A stretch of 64,000 bases of DNA from Dyella lipolytica (GTDB lineage: Bacteria > Pseudomonadota > Gammaproteobacteria > Xanthomonadales > Rhodanobacteraceae), in assembly GCF_030160075.1 (NCBI RefSeq), contig NZ_BSNQ01000003.1, forward strand, positions 428,625 to 492,624, in the 5' to 3' direction. Of this stretch, positions 33,317 to 43,413 are shown one piece after another. The position numbers were made by a program, and so were the translations under genes. Under the pieces are notes generated by a model. It had not been told where the DNA came from. It saw only the letters and a list, made by a program, of their open reading frames with translations, and searched no databases. Position 1 is the first letter of the stretch. Each line of letters opens with the position of its first letter.

Positions 33317-36300
33317 TCACGATTGCCTGTTGTCGCGCTGTCCGCTATGCACATCGTCTTCGTCGGACGACGGCTCTTTTGTTTCTTCCATAACGTGATC
33401 GACGTGCGTCGATGCAGTGTGCTGCTGGCGCAGCGGCGAGGAAAGCAGATCGCCTTGCTCGGGCTGATGGACCAGCGGCACGGGTGAAATCGTCACCGGC
33501 TCGGGTGTGGCCGTCGGGCTCACAGGCTCGACAATCGGCGTGACGGCTTCGGGCACGACGAACGATTCGACGGGCGCGATCACGTTTGCCTCATTGGCCG
33601 CGGGGGCTGCCTCGTGAGGTACGGTCACCGTTACCGTTTCCGCGTGCGGTGCCGACGTTTCGATATTCGTCGGACTCTGCGTGATTTCCGACGCTTCGGT
33701 CACCTCACGTGCCGGAATAGGCGGCAGCACCGGCAAATTGAACGAGGCGGGCACCGGAGCCGAAGCAACGATCAAAGGTTCCTTGGCCGTTTCCTCAACC
33801 GCGGTCGCCGGCTCAACGTGGGAATCGATAGAAGCGACGACTTTGGGTTCGACGAACGGCTCGGCGGGGATGTGCTCGCGATCGCTCTCGAACGGAACAG
33901 CGGCGACCGCAGCGACCGTATCCGGGGATGGCGTGAGTGACGCCGTATCAACCGGTGCTGAGTGCGTGACTACCGGTGCGGGCTTCGCGTGCGGCACTGT
34001 GTCGACGACAGTCGCGGCGCTTTCCTCGCGATCCTCGTCATCCAGTGCCGTTGTGCTTTGTTCGTTCGATGCAACGCCGACTGCGGCACCTTCATGCCTA
34101 CGACGACGACGACCACCGCGACGGCCGCGACGGCGGCGCGACTGGGCGTTTTCCGTTGCTTCGGCGGCGGCATTGGCGTCTTCGTTAACGGCGACAACAG
34201 GTACCGTCGTTTCGACTGCCGGTTTTGGCGATTCCGCGGGCTTGGGGGCGACTGCCGCGTTCGCTTGCGGCGGACGTTCGCTCTGGGGTGCGCGCGGTTG
34301 GCGCTCGGGCTGCGGTTTGGCGACGGGAGCGTTCGGTTTGTTGCGATCGGCTGCTACGACGTCGTTCGCCTGCGCCGGTTTCGGTTGGCGCTGCTCCTGT
34401 TTGCCGGCTTGCTGCTGGCGCGGTTGCGCCTGCTGCTCGTTGTTGCGCTGGCGCTGATTCTGATTCTTGCCTTGTTGCTGGGCGCCGCGCTGCTGATTCT
34501 GGCGTTGCGACTGACCATCCGTCCGTGTGCGCTCGTTGCGACGATTTTCCTGAGTTCTGCCACCGCGAGGCGCGTCCTGACGTGCCGTGACCGGTGCGGG
34601 TGCAGGGGCCGGCGCGGCGGCGCCATTACCGCTGCGGAACCAACCAAACAGGCGCGAAAGGACGCCGCCGTTGGCAGGCTTCGACGCAGCCACCACAGCA
34701 GGCTGGCGCTTCGCCATCGGAGCGGTCGGTGCTGCGGCAGCGGGTTCTTCTTCGCGCACCGGTGCCGGGCTCGACGGCATGATGCCGCTGACGGCGGGCT
34801 GCTCGTTGCTGCCCAAGGCTTGACCCATTTTCGGCACGGCGGTTTCTTCGACGGCCGTCAGGCGTTCGTAGCTCGGCTTGCTGTGCTCGCCCATATCCGC
34901 TTCGCGGATGCGTTGGATCTCGATGTGCGGCGTTTCGAGCTTGTCGTCCGCCACGATCACCACATGAACCTTGTTGCGCAGCTCGATCTCGACCACGCTG
35001 GCGCGTTTTTCGTTGAGCATGAAGTTGGCCACGGTCGGCGGGGCCTGCACCAGCACCTGGCCGGTGTTGTCCTTCATGGCGTGCTCTTCGATTAGTCGCA
35101 ACGTCGACAGCGACAGCGACTCCACGCCGCGAATGTGGCCGTGGCCTTCGCAGCGCGGGCAAACGATCTGGGTGGCTTCGCCCAGCGACGGGCGCAGGCG
35201 CTGGCGCGACATTTCCATCAGGCCGAAGCGCGAGATGCGGCCAATCTGGATACGAGCGCGGTCCAGCTTCGAGGCCTCTTTCAGGCGCTCTTCCACTTCG
35301 CGCTGGTGCTTGGGGCTGTCCATGTCGATGAAGTCGATCACGATCAGGCCGCCGGCATCGCGGATGCGCAGCTGGCGGGCGATTTCGGTCGCCGCTTCCA
35401 GGTTGGTGTTGAACGCCGTTTCCTCGATGTCACCGCCCTTGGTGGCCTTCGAGGAGTTGATATCGATGGCGGTTAGTGCCTCGGTCTGGTCGATCACGAT
35501 CGAGCCGCCGGAAGGCAGGCGCACGCTGCGGTCGAACGCGCTCTCGATCTGCGTCTCGATCTGGTAGCGCGAGAACAGCGGGGTGTCGTCCTTGTACAGC
35601 TTGAGCTTGCGTAGGGCGTTGGGCATCACCTGCTGCACGAAGTCGCGGGCATCGTTGAAGAGCGATTCCTCGTCGATCAGGATCTCGCCGATGTCGTTGC
35701 GCAGGTAGTCGCGCAGGGCGCGGATGAACAGTTTCGATTCCTGGTAGATCAGGAACGGCGCCTTCTGGGCGTTGGCGGCCTGGGAGATGGCCTTCCATAG
35801 CTGAAGCAGGTAATCGAGATCCCACTGCAGCTCTTCGGCGTCGCGGCCCATGCCGGCGGTGCGCACGATCAGGCCCACGTCGTCCGGAACGGTGAGGTGC
35901 TCCAGGGCTTCCTTGAGGGCTTGCCGGTCTTCGCCCTCGATCCGGCGCGAGACGCCGCCGGCCTTCGGGTTGTTCGGCATCAGCACCATGTAGCGGCCGG
36001 CCAGGCTGATGAAGGTGGTGAGGGCGGCGCCCTTGTTGCCGCGCTCTTCCTTCTCGACCTGAACGACAACTTCCAGACCTTCCTTCAGCAGCTCGCGGAT
36101 GTTGGACTTGTAAGGGTCCAGGCCCGGCGTGAAGTACTCGCGGGCGATTTCCTTCAGCGGCAGGAAGCCGTGGCGTTCGGCGCCGTAGTCGACAAAGCAG
36201 GCTTCGAGGGATTGTTCGACGCGAGTGATGCGGCCTTTGTAGATGTTGGCCTTTTTCTGTTCGCGGGAGGGGATTTCGATATCGAGATCGTAAAGGGTTT

Positions 36301-36364
36301 GGCCATCCACGATGGCCACACGCAACTCTTCACGCTGAGTTGCGTTGATCAACATTCTTTTCAT
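33317..36364 (-). CDS. rne: Ribonuclease E
   Basis: A 1015-residue endoribonuclease, scaffold of the RNA degradosome. An S1 domain (about 38-118, with [20 protein letters not shown]) is followed by the RNase H/DNase I-like catalytic core, with the metal site around [14 protein letters not shown] and the zinc-link CPRCEGHGH. The C-terminal half is low-complexity, with Gln/Arg/Pro-rich and Arg-rich patches ([14 protein letters not shown]) for RNA and partner binding. The start at 36364 ([10 protein letters not shown]) matches the family; frames extending upstream are leader. It processes 5S rRNA, tRNAs and mRNAs. Confidence 0.96.
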   Translation of the reverse strand: MKRMLINATQREELRVAIVDGQTLYDLDIEIPSREQKKANIYKGRITRVEQSLEACFVDYGAERHGFLPLKEIAREYFTPGLDPYKSNIRELLKEGLEVVVQVEKEERGNKGAALTTFISLAGRYMVLMPNNPKAGGVSRRIEGEDRQALKEALEHLTVPDDVGLIVRTAGMGRDAEELQWDLDYLLQLWKAISQAANAQKAPFLIYQESKLFIRALRDYLRNDIGEILIDEESLFNDARDFVQQVMPNALRKLKLYKDDTPLFSRYQIETQIESAFDRSVRLPSGGSIVIDQTEALTAIDINSSKATKGGDIEETAFNTNLEAATEIARQLRIRDAGGLIVIDFIDMDSPKHQREVEERLKEASKLDRARIQIGRISRFGLMEMSRQRLRPSLGEATQIVCPRCEGHGHIRGVESLSLSTLRLIEEHAMKDNTGQVLVQAPPTVANFMLNEKRASVVEIELRNKVHVVIVADDKLETPHIEIQRIREADMGEHSKPSYERLTAVEETAVPKMGQALGSNEQPAVSGIMPSSPAPVREEEPAAAAPTAPMAKRQPAVVAASKPANGGVLSRLFGWFRSGNGAAAPAPAPAPVTARQDAPRGGRTQENRRNERTRTDGQSQRQNQQRGAQQQGKNQNQRQRNNEQQAQPRQQQAGKQEQRQPKPAQANDVVAADRNKPNAPVAKPQPERQPRAPQSERPPQANAAVAPKPAESPKPAVETTVPVVAVNEDANAAAEATENAQSRRRRGRRGGRRRRRHEGAAVGVASNEQSTTALDDEDREESAATVVDTVPHAKPAPVVTHSAPVDTASLTPSPDTVAAVAAVPFESDREHIPAEPFVEPKVVASIDSHVEPATAVEETAKEPLIVASAPVPASFNLPVLPPIPAREVTEASEITQSPTNIETSAPHAETVTVTVPHEAAPAANEANVIAPVESFVVPEAVTPIVEPVSPTATPEPVTISPVPLVHQPEQGDLLSSPLRQQHTASTHVDHVMEETKEPSSDEDDVHSGQRDNRQS

Positions 36365-36702
36365 TGTGATTCCTCGGCTTGGCCGCGCGTCGCGCGCCGC
36401 GGTGGCGCCTGAGGTGGCGGCCTGTCCGGGGATCGCGCCGCTGCGGTAAAGCGGCAAATAAACGGTAACGTTCCCGATACCGGGGGTGATTCTTGGCACG
36501 CACGCCGAATGTCTGTCTACGCAATGAGACCGGACAAGCGGCTACCCGAACCGTTACGATGAAAGGGTGCTTGCAACCGGTTGCCACGAGGGCGACCGGC
36601 GCAAACCTCGCCGATGTAACAGGCGGGCGCCAGGTCCTTTCAAAATGTCAGTGGACCGGGCTAAGCGCCGTGCGAGTATCCTCTCAACCCAGGTTTTTTT
36701 CA
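36365..36702. other. Gene-free divergent control region between rne and rluC
   Basis: 338 bases without a supported gene. On the minus side it holds the rne leader, GC-rich with an imperfect CGCGCCGC/GCGGCGCG-type palindrome near 36390-36445. Family knowledge says RNase E often autoregulates through a long 5' leader, which this length would allow. On the plus side it must hold the rluC promoter. I see no strong sigma-70 boxes. Confidence 0.5.
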
Positions 36703-37668
36703 ATGCAGACGGTAACTTCCCCCGATGTACCTCATGGGGTGCGTCAACTCGAGATAGGGCCGGAGCGGGACGGCCAGCGCATCGACAATGCGCTGATGAC
36801 CCTGCTCAAGGGCGTGCCCAAGAGCATGATTTACCGGCTGTTGCGTACCGGGCAGGTGCGCGTGAACGGCAAGCGCGCCAAGCCCGATACCCGTCTCAGC
36901 CAGGGTGACATGCTGCGCATTCCGCCGGTGCGGGTGGCCGAGCGGCCCGCCGAGCATGGCGCATCAGAGGGCGCCCTTGCGGCCGTGACCGACGCCATCA
37001 TTTTCGAAGACAAGCACTTCCTGGTCATCGACAAGCCCTCGGGCATGGCCAGCCACGGAGGGAGCGGCGTCAGTCATGGGGCGATCGAACTGCTGCGGCA
37101 GGCTCGTCCCAATGATCATCTGGAACTGGTCCACCGCCTGGATCGTGATACCAGTGGCGTCTTGGTTTTCGCCCGCACGCGCGCTGGGCTGACCGGGTTG
37201 CAGGCCGCGATCCGAGCCGGTGAGGTGACCAAGCAGTACCTCTGCCTGATGGTAGGGCGTCCGTCCAAGGCCCGGTTCGACGTGAACGCGCCATTGCAGA
37301 AGTCCATTCTGCAGGGAGGGGAGCGGATGGTGCGGGTTTCCGAGGGCGGCAAACCTTCGCTTACTTTCTTTCGCGAGACAGAGCAGTACCCCGGCGCTCG
37401 CCTCATGCAGGCCACCTTGGGTACGGGCCGGACGCACCAGATCCGCGTGCATGCGGCCCATATCGGTCATCCCCTGGCGGGCGACCCCAAATACGGCGAT
37501 CGCGAGGCGAACAAACGCTTTCGCGAGCTGGGGCTGCACCGGCTCTTTCTGCACGCCTCCCATCTGTCGTTCGAGCTGGATGGGCGTGCCTATGGATTCT
37601 CGGCGCCCTTGCCCGACGACCTGAAAAGCTTCCTCGATACGCTCGCTAGAGGAAAAAGCGCGCGCTGA
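36703..37668 (+). CDS. rluC: 23S rRNA pseudouridine synthase RluC
   Basis: A 321-residue enzyme that makes pseudouridine in 23S rRNA (positions 955/2504/2580 in E. coli numbering). An N-terminal S4 domain (MIYRLLRTGQVRVNGKRAKP) precedes the RluA-type catalytic domain with the catalytic Asp in LVHRLDRDTSGVLVFAR and the motif GRTHQIRVHAAHIGHP. The start at 36703 matches family length. rne and rluC are divergent here, as in many gammaproteobacteria. Its 3' end overlaps the convergent next gene by 23 bases. Confidence 0.94.
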   Translation: MQTVTSPDVPHGVRQLEIGPERDGQRIDNALMTLLKGVPKSMIYRLLRTGQVRVNGKRAKPDTRLSQGDMLRIPPVRVAERPAEHGASEGALAAVTDAIIFEDKHFLVIDKPSGMASHGGSGVSHGAIELLRQARPNDHLELVHRLDRDTSGVLVFARTRAGLTGLQAAIRAGEVTKQYLCLMVGRPSKARFDVNAPLQKSILQGGERMVRVSEGGKPSLTFFRETEQYPGARLMQATLGTGRTHQIRVHAAHIGHPLAGDPKYGDREANKRFRELGLHRLFLHASHLSFELDGRAYGFSAPLPDDLKSFLDTLARGKSAR

Positions 37669-39181
37669 CTTCCAGCGAACGTAGCCATCCCCCGACCAGT
37701 CCCGACTCGACGAGCAGGGCGCAGATAGCGTGGGCCAAACTCAGCGGCAACACGCTGCGCGAACGCAGGAAGCAGCCGGCCCACCAGAGTTCAGCCAAGA
37801 AACACAGCTGCATCAATACGCCATTGGGCGTGTGGAGCAAGCCGAACACGATGGCGGTGGCCAGCACCGCCCATCCCGGCCGCGGCATGATCAGCTCGAA
37901 ACGCCGCATCAGGACCACCAGCATCAACCACTGCTGCAGCCATGCCCAGCCGACATAGGCGATCATATGGGCCAGAGACAGCGGATGAAGCGCGTGCCCG
38001 TAGATCACGATCAACAGTAGAGCGACCGGCAAGGGCGCCAACGGCCACAACCAGTCGCGTCCGGCGGCGGGCCAACGCCAAAAGCGCGAAAGATGGCGCC
38101 GCTCGATGGTCAACGCAAACGCGATGCTGCCGCACAAGGCGATGATGCCAAGCGGTGTGGGATATCGGAGGCCTATCACCACCCATAGCGGGCCAAGTAG
38201 GCAGCCGACGATCTCAAGCCAAGGTCGTAGCGGGCCTCTGATCGGTCGTAACGCAAGCCATGTCAGCGCAAGCAGATAGATGGAGCAAGCAGCCCACGCC
38301 CACGCGACCGGCGGAACCACGATGGTGGGTTGGGGTGTGACACCAGCGGGTGTAATCAGCGCGGCGGGCCAGCGTTGGCGCAACTGATCGCGCAGCACGA
38401 GCATCTTTTCCGCGCTGATACCGGCCGGCAACCGGAACAGGGGCATGGGCCAGTTTTGCGCAGGCGCTACGATCCGTTCGAGATCGTCAGCGGTGGCGCG
38501 CGCCGGAAGATCGATGGTCGCGTCCTGCAGCGGCGACAAGGGTGCGGTTGTCGTCAGAGACACCAAAGTCATACGCAACGAAGCACCGCGTGGAATCTGC
38601 AAACGAAGGCGCAACATCTGCGCGATACCGAGCGCAGGACAGGAGCCGACGTTGGCCGCACGCCATGCCAGACCGCGCAAATCGATACGCAACGTTCGGG
38701 TATTGGATGTAAGTGCGCTACCTATGGGAGCCGAACATGCCGGTGCGTCGCCGGGACCTTGCCATACAACGGCGAGCGTGCCAGGAGCGCTATCCCGCAG
38801 CTGGATCTGCAGGATCGGCCAGTGGGCCAGATCCAGCGACCACGCAATCGGTAGACCGAGCTCGAACGGCGTGCCATCGATACTGGTGATGACAAGCGCA
38901 TCGTCATCAGGTGAAACCTTGGCCGGTCCGAATGCGCGGCCGGCAATCAGGTCGCGTGGCTTGCGTAAGGGCCATTGCCACAGCGGTTGATCCGCCTCGA
39001 CGCGTGCGAACTGCCACTGCGCCTGGTCCGACAGCTGCTTAGCGGTGATCCGTGCCGCCAGCCAACCCAGCACCATACAGACAACAACCGCGACCAGCGC
39101 ATAGCTGGCGAAAGTCCACGTCGAACGTAGACGCCGAGTCTCGTTCAACGTGCGAGCAAGGCGTCGACGCGCGCCGCGCAA
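37646..39181 (-). CDS. Membrane protein with degenerate CPBP (CAAX-protease-like) domain
   Basis: A 511-residue protein. An N-terminal membrane helix (ASYALVAVVVCMVLGWLA), an about 230-residue periplasmic domain, then eight or so helices. The C-terminal block WLQQWLMLVVLMRRFE, FGLLHTPNGVLMQL, LSLAHAI has the order of CPBP motifs, but the usual EE pair reads QQ, so metalloprotease activity is doubtful. The true start may be a TTG overlapping the phhB stop (near 39149), since the ATG-equivalent at 39181 lies inside phhB. Confidence 0.75.
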   Translation of the reverse strand: MRGARRRLARTLNETRRLRSTWTFASYALVAVVVCMVLGWLAARITAKQLSDQAQWQFARVEADQPLWQWPLRKPRDLIAGRAFGPAKVSPDDDALVITSIDGTPFELGLPIAWSLDLAHWPILQIQLRDSAPGTLAVVWQGPGDAPACSAPIGSALTSNTRTLRIDLRGLAWRAANVGSCPALGIAQMLRLRLQIPRGASLRMTLVSLTTTAPLSPLQDATIDLPARATADDLERIVAPAQNWPMPLFRLPAGISAEKMLVLRDQLRQRWPAALITPAGVTPQPTIVVPPVAWAWAACSIYLLALTWLALRPIRGPLRPWLEIVGCLLGPLWVVIGLRYPTPLGIIALCGSIAFALTIERRHLSRFWRWPAAGRDWLWPLAPLPVALLLIVIYGHALHPLSLAHMIAYVGWAWLQQWLMLVVLMRRFELIMPRPGWAVLATAIVFGLLHTPNGVLMQLCFLAELWWAGCFLRSRSVLPLSLAHAICALLVESGLVGGWLRSLEVSARFFL

Positions 39182-39486
39182 ATGAAATCGTTCAAGGACA
39201 GGCCGCCCACATCATGCGTGGACCAACGTAGCTTGCAATGCCCGTAACCGGCCTCGATATCCGGATGATGGTCCTCATGGTTGGCCATAAAGCCGACCGC
39301 GTTAATGAAGCCCAGCGTGTGATGGAAATTCTCGAAGCGGTAATCCTTTACCAGCGCGTCACCATCGTCGGCAAGTTTCCAGCCGTGCACCAGTGGCAGC
39401 AGTGCGTCGACGGCGGCTTTATCAAGCGCATTTTCCTTGCCCTTGCGTGGCTGGCAATGTTGGGCGGCGAGCGGAAGGGCAGTCAT
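39145..39486 (-). CDS. phhB: Pterin-4a-carbinolamine dehydratase
   Basis: A 113-residue enzyme that dehydrates 4a-hydroxytetrahydrobiopterin and so recycles the cofactor of phenylalanine hydroxylase. VGFMANHEDHHPDIEAGYGH carries the active-site histidines, followed by RWSTHDVGGLSLNDF. GGAG lies six bases before the ATG at 39486. It overlaps the start of the downstream CPBP gene. No phhA is seen in the window. Confidence 0.93.
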   Translation of the reverse strand: MTALPLAAQHCQPRKGKENALDKAAVDALLPLVHGWKLADDGDALVKDYRFENFHHTLGFINAVGFMANHEDHHPDIEAGYGHCKLRWSTHDVGGLSLNDFICAARVDALLAR

Positions 39487-39626
39487 GACGATCTCCATAA
39501 GCTAACGCAGAAAAGCCCCGAAACTGTACGCGAAAAAACGCTAGCCGGACATTCGTCGCGAAAGAGGACTAAAATGGTGCTGTATAGCCCGAGCGATCGG
39601 GTGCAGATAGTAGGTCCGGAGCAGGC

Positions 39627-40235
39627 ATGATCGAGATTTCCGAACGAGCGCAGCAGCATTTTCTGCGCCTTCTCTCGCAACAGGATATCGACGGCGCAGG
39701 CATCCGCTTGCGCGTCACCGCACCCGGCACCCCGGCGGCCGACTGCGAGCTGGAATTCTGCGAGCCGCAGGAACTCACTGGCAGTGAATGGACGGTCGAA
39801 TGCGAAGGCTTCGATTTCCATATCGAGGGCGACAGTGCCCCCTGGCTGGAAGGTGCCACGATCGACTACGAGCCGAACAAAACCGGCGGCCAGTTGAATA
39901 TCCGCGCGCCCAAGATCAAAGGCGAGCTGCCCGGCATGGAGGCGGGGCTGGTCGAACGCGTGCGCTATGTGCTCGACGCGGAGGTCAATCCGCGCATCGC
40001 CGCGCATGGCGGACGGGTGAGCCTGCTGGAGATCGATGCCAATGGCGTGGTTCTGCTGCAGTTCGGTGGCGGCTGCCATGGTTGTGGCATGGTCGACGTC
40101 ACGCTCAAGAACGGCGTGGAAAAAACGCTGCGCGAACGCGTGCCGGAAATTACCGAAGTGCGCGATGCGACGGATCACGCGGGCGGAAACAACCCTTACT
40201 ACCGCAAGAAAGAAGGTCAGTCCGCAATGGGTTGA
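39627..40235 (+). CDS. nfuA: Fe-S carrier protein NfuA
   Basis: A 202-residue Fe-S cluster carrier. An N-terminal degenerate A-type domain (about 1-95, without the three cysteines) is joined to a C-terminal Nfu domain with GGGCHGCGMVDVTLK, whose CxxC holds a 4Fe-4S cluster at the dimer interface. This is the family's usual layout and length. Divergent from phhB, with its own terminator downstream. It would repair or mature Fe-S enzymes under oxidative or iron stress. Confidence 0.95.
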   Translation: MIEISERAQQHFLRLLSQQDIDGAGIRLRVTAPGTPAADCELEFCEPQELTGSEWTVECEGFDFHIEGDSAPWLEGATIDYEPNKTGGQLNIRAPKIKGELPGMEAGLVERVRYVLDAEVNPRIAAHGGRVSLLEIDANGVVLLQFGGGCHGCGMVDVTLKNGVEKTLRERVPEITEVRDATDHAGGNNPYYRKKEGQSAMG

Positions 40236-40259
40236 CGCAGTGCTACACGCAGAAAAGCA

Positions 40260-40288
40260 AAAGCCCGCACATGTGTCGCGGGCTTTTT
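40260..40288. terminator. Bidirectional intrinsic terminator
   Basis: AAAGCCCGC and GCGGGCTTT pair perfectly around a 9-base loop, then T5. It lies between nfuA and the convergent cytochrome gene. Confidence 0.88.
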
Positions 40289-40310
40289 ACTTCCTAGCTA
40301 CCGAGCGGGC

Positions 40311-40661
40311 TCAGTCGCCTTGGACGTGCCCCTTCAACGTGTCCATCTTGGTCGGCATGGACGAGAAGTAAGCAGCGAGATCCTCGATATCCTGGTCGGA
40401 AAGCGTACCGGCAAAACCCTTCATGATCGGATTGTTGCGGCGACCATCCTTGTATTCATGCAGTGACTGCTGAATGTATTCGTTGTACTGACCGGCGAGA
40501 CGTGGATATTGCGGATCGACGGCATTGCCATCGGTGCCGTGACAGGCGAAACAGGCGGCAGCCTTGGTTTTGCCGTTGTCGGCGTTACCACTGGCCAGCA
40601 GCGGCGCCGAAGCCAGCGCAAGGGCAATACCGAACGAGAGCAGCGTAAGCGCGCGTTTCAT
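40311..40661 (-). CDS. Periplasmic c-type cytochrome (single heme)
   Basis: A 116-residue protein with a signal peptide (LLSFGIALALASAPLLASG). The heme site is CFACH in AAACFACHGTDGNAVDPQ, and a Met ligand is likely in NNPIMKGFAGTLSDQDIED. This is a class I cytochrome c of the c4/c5/c553 type, an electron carrier to a terminal oxidase. A similar gene follows upstream on the same strand, 21 bases away. Confidence 0.92.
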   Translation of the reverse strand: MKRALTLLSFGIALALASAPLLASGNADNGKTKAAACFACHGTDGNAVDPQYPRLAGQYNEYIQQSLHEYKDGRRNNPIMKGFAGTLSDQDIEDLAAYFSSMPTKMDTLKGHVQGD

Positions 40662-40682
40662 GCAGGTGGAATCCTTGGCTAA

Positions 40683-41009
40683 TTACTTCGCAGCAATGCT
40701 GGAGAGATAGGCGGCGATGTCCTCGATCTCTTGATCGGAGAGGCTCTGCGCCTGCGCCATCATGGTCGGATGGGTGCGATCCCCCGACTTGTACTCATGC
40801 AGCGCGCTGATGATGTATTGCTCGTTCTGCCCGGCGATTTTCGGCACCGGATACTGCGGATAGGCATTGTTGGTGCCCGGAATGCCGTGGCAACCATTGC
40901 AGGTATAGACGAGAGTGCGGCCATTGGCTTTATCGCCAGTGGCATGGGCAGTGCCCGAGAAAACAATAGCAGTGGCTACAGCCAGGCCGAACAATTGCAA
41001 TCGAGTCAT
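40683..41009 (-). CDS. Periplasmic c-type cytochrome (single heme)
   Basis: A 108-residue protein with a signal peptide (LQLFGLAVATAIVFSGTAHA) and heme site CNGCH in LVYTCNGCHGIPGTNNAYPQ. The Met ligand is probably in THPTMMAQAQSLSDQEIED. It is a paralogue of the cytochrome directly downstream; the pair may be one split di-heme c4-like unit or two carriers. The start at 41009 has GGGGA upstream; a frame from 41045 extends before the signal peptide. Confidence 0.9.
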   Translation of the reverse strand: MTRLQLFGLAVATAIVFSGTAHATGDKANGRTLVYTCNGCHGIPGTNNAYPQYPVPKIAGQNEQYIISALHEYKSGDRTHPTMMAQAQSLSDQEIEDIAAYLSSIAAK

Positions 41010-41139
41010 CAAGAGGATCCCCACCATTCCAGCGGACGCATGCAACGTATTTGCCGGAGTATAGAGGTTGCCCGGCGGCCGTCACAATGGGAGAGCGGCG
41101 GAGGGGGAGCGACAAAAAGCCGCTCCCCATCACTGAAAA

Positions 41140-42372
41140 TCAGAACAGGCTCTTGAGGATGTGGATGCCGGCGGCGTACTCGCCGATGATCGTGCCCAGG
41201 CTGACCAGGAAAAAGTTGAGCAGCGTGCGCGCCACGCGGTTGGTCCACCAGCCGCTCCAGTGCACGATATCGTCGCGTAGGGTTTCGAAGTCCGCGACAC
41301 GCGGCCGGCGTACCCATGCTTCAGCCATGGCGCTGATGCCGCCCGCCGGAATGCCGGGGCGAAACGGTTTGATCGGCGCCGCGATGAACGCCGCGAGGAT
41401 GCTCACCGGATGCGCACGCGCCACTAGCGCGCCAAGCGCGGCGAAGCCGCCTGTGTACAAGATCCAATCGCGCAATGCCTGCGCGCCGAGTGCCGTATTG
41501 CGATGGAATGCGTAGCCGATGGCGACGAATACCAGCAACACCAGCCCGATCGCCAGCCACTTCGGCCACTGCGCCTTGGGCGGGTTTTGCGCCAGCTCGG
41601 CCACCGTCACGACGGGGTCTGCCTGCTGCACGCGCAAGTTTTCGCACATGCCCTTGAGGTGGCCCGCACCGATCACGACCAGTATCTTGCACGGGTTGGC
41701 GGTAACCGAACTCCCGGCTTCCTGTCGTAGGCGAGCTGCCATGAAAGCGTCGCGCTCGGCGATCAGGCTGCGGTAAAGCGGTGCCGATTCGTTGGCGAAT
41801 TCGCTGAAGGCGCTCTCCAGCATGTCGCCTTGCTTGAGCTTTTCGATCTCTTTCTCGTCGATCGTCTCGCGCTCGAACACGCTGGCCAGCAGGCCACCGA
41901 GCAGGCCGAAACGTTGCCAGAAACTCACGCTATGCCAGGCGCGCTTGAGGGTGGTGCCGACTTCGCGATCGATCAGCCATACGGGAACGTGTCGTGCATC
42001 GGCACCGTCCATCGCCGCCTTCATTTCGGCGCCGGGCTGGATGCCGTACTGATCGGCCAGCCGTTTCTGGAAGGTGGAAAGCACCAGACTCGCCGCCACC
42101 ATGCCGGCCTTGCCCTGGCGGATCACCCGGAACAAATCCATCTGTTTGAACGCTTCCGGGTCGCGCATGCTTTGGGCGCGGCTGTCGCATAACTCGACGG
42201 CGACGGCATCGAAGGATTCGTTCGCCAGCAGCGCATGGACCGCTTCCACGCTGCTGCGAGACACATGCGCAGTGCCCAGGACCACGTACTCCACCCCGTC
42301 GCGATGCACGCGCTCGATCGGCTGGTCGTGCAGGTTCGACGGGGGAAGAACGGCGGACTCAGTAACACTCAT
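41140..42372 (-). CDS. TraB/PrgY-family membrane protein
   Basis: A 410-residue protein. The N-terminal TraB domain (about 18-255) has VVLGTAHVSRSSVEAV, AVELCDSRAQ and VVIGAGHLKGM, the conserved GxxH/E/GxGH set. Four to five transmembrane helices follow (LAIGLVLLVFVAIGYAF, ILYTGGFAALGALVA and others). PrgY in Enterococcus inhibits pheromone signalling; in gammaproteobacteria the role is not known. It is a single-gene unit next to aguB. Confidence 0.9.
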   Translation of the reverse strand: MSVTESAVLPPSNLHDQPIERVHRDGVEYVVLGTAHVSRSSVEAVHALLANESFDAVAVELCDSRAQSMRDPEAFKQMDLFRVIRQGKAGMVAASLVLSTFQKRLADQYGIQPGAEMKAAMDGADARHVPVWLIDREVGTTLKRAWHSVSFWQRFGLLGGLLASVFERETIDEKEIEKLKQGDMLESAFSEFANESAPLYRSLIAERDAFMAARLRQEAGSSVTANPCKILVVIGAGHLKGMCENLRVQQADPVVTVAELAQNPPKAQWPKWLAIGLVLLVFVAIGYAFHRNTALGAQALRDWILYTGGFAALGALVARAHPVSILAAFIAAPIKPFRPGIPAGGISAMAEAWVRRPRVADFETLRDDIVHWSGWWTNRVARTLLNFFLVSLGTIIGEYAAGIHILKSLF

Positions 42373-42468
42373 GCGGTCGGAGCTACGGCAAGGGGGAATG
42401 TGCCCAGCATGGGGATGCTGGGCGCGCGGCGCAAGTCGTTCTATTCAGGACTGCTGAACCGATATGCA

Positions 42469-43359
42469 TTAATCGCGAAAACGGCGCAACAGGTCGCCAT
42501 AAGCATCGATGCGACGGTCGCGCAGAAACGGCCAGATGCGCCGCACATGCTCGCTACGCGCCATGTCTATCTCGGCGATCAGCAACTGGCGGTGATCGGT
42601 AGCTGCCTGGGCCAGAAATTCGCCTTGGGGGCCGGCCACGAAGCTGTTGCCCCAGAACTGGATGCCTGCGCCCACGCCGGATGGATCGGCTTCGAAGCCG
42701 GTGCGGTTGCAGGCCAACAAAGGTACGCCGTTTGCCACCGCATGGCCGCGCTGCACGGTGATCCAGGCGTCGCGCTGGCGATCCTTCTCAGCTTGCTCGT
42801 CGTTCGGATCCCAGCCGATTGCCGTGGGATACAGCAGTAGTTCTGCGCCAGCCAGGGTCATCAGACGTGCTGCTTCGGGATACCACTGATCCCAGCAGAC
42901 CAGCACGCCGAGACGACCGATGGAGGTGTCGATCGGTTCGAAACCAAGATCGCCGGGCGTGAAGTAAAACTTCTCGTAGAACGCCGGATCGTCCGGAATG
43001 TGCATCTTGCGATACTTGCCAGCGATGGCGGCGGAACGATCGAACACCACGGCGGTGTTGTGATACAGCCCCGCCGCGCGCTTCTCGAACAGCGACGCCA
43101 CCACCACCAGCTTGAGTTCCTCGGCCAGCTTGCCGATGCGTGCGGTGCTGGGGCCTGGGATGCTTTCGGCCGAATCGAACTCCTTCACCGACTCGTGCTG
43201 GCAAAAATATGGCCCGTTATGCAGCTCCTGCAACAGCACCAGCTGCGCACCCGCGGAAGCCGCCTCGCGCAAGCCTGCCTCGATGGCATCGAGATTCGCA
43301 TCGCGGCTGCCACGATGGGTTTCCTGCAACAAGGCGACTTTGAGGAGCTTACGGGTCAT
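42469..43359 (-). CDS. aguB: N-carbamoylputrescine amidase
   Basis: A 296-residue nitrilase-fold hydrolase: N-carbamoylputrescine to putrescine, CO2 and ammonia. The catalytic triad is visible: Glu in LVLLQELHN, Lys in GKYRKMHIPDD, Cys in LGVLVCWDQWYPEAARL. The start at 43359 fits the family; a frame from 43386 adds a short non-homologous piece. It lies downstream of aguA on the same strand, so the two convert agmatine to putrescine. Confidence 0.94.
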   Translation of the reverse strand: MTRKLLKVALLQETHRGSRDANLDAIEAGLREAASAGAQLVLLQELHNGPYFCQHESVKEFDSAESIPGPSTARIGKLAEELKLVVVASLFEKRAAGLYHNTAVVFDRSAAIAGKYRKMHIPDDPAFYEKFYFTPGDLGFEPIDTSIGRLGVLVCWDQWYPEAARLMTLAGAELLLYPTAIGWDPNDEQAEKDRQRDAWITVQRGHAVANGVPLLACNRTGFEADPSGVGAGIQFWGNSFVAGPQGEFLAQAATDHRQLLIAEIDMARSEHVRRIWPFLRDRRIDAYGDLLRRFRD

Positions 43360-43413
43360 GGCGGCGATCCTGACAACAGGTTTCAAGTTTAGGGGATACG
43401 CGTTGAACGACGC

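Noticed and set aside
33681-35095. Long plus-strand open frames opposite the RNase E C-terminal half
   Set aside because: They are readings of the low-complexity, GC-rich rne tail on the other strand; compositions are Arg- or Ala/Ser-rich without domains, and rne is certain.
41104-41128. Hairpin GGGGAGCG/CGCTCCCC after the TraB-family gene as intrinsic terminator
   Set aside because: The stem is good but there is no T-run on the relevant strand after it, only inside the loop; left uncalled.
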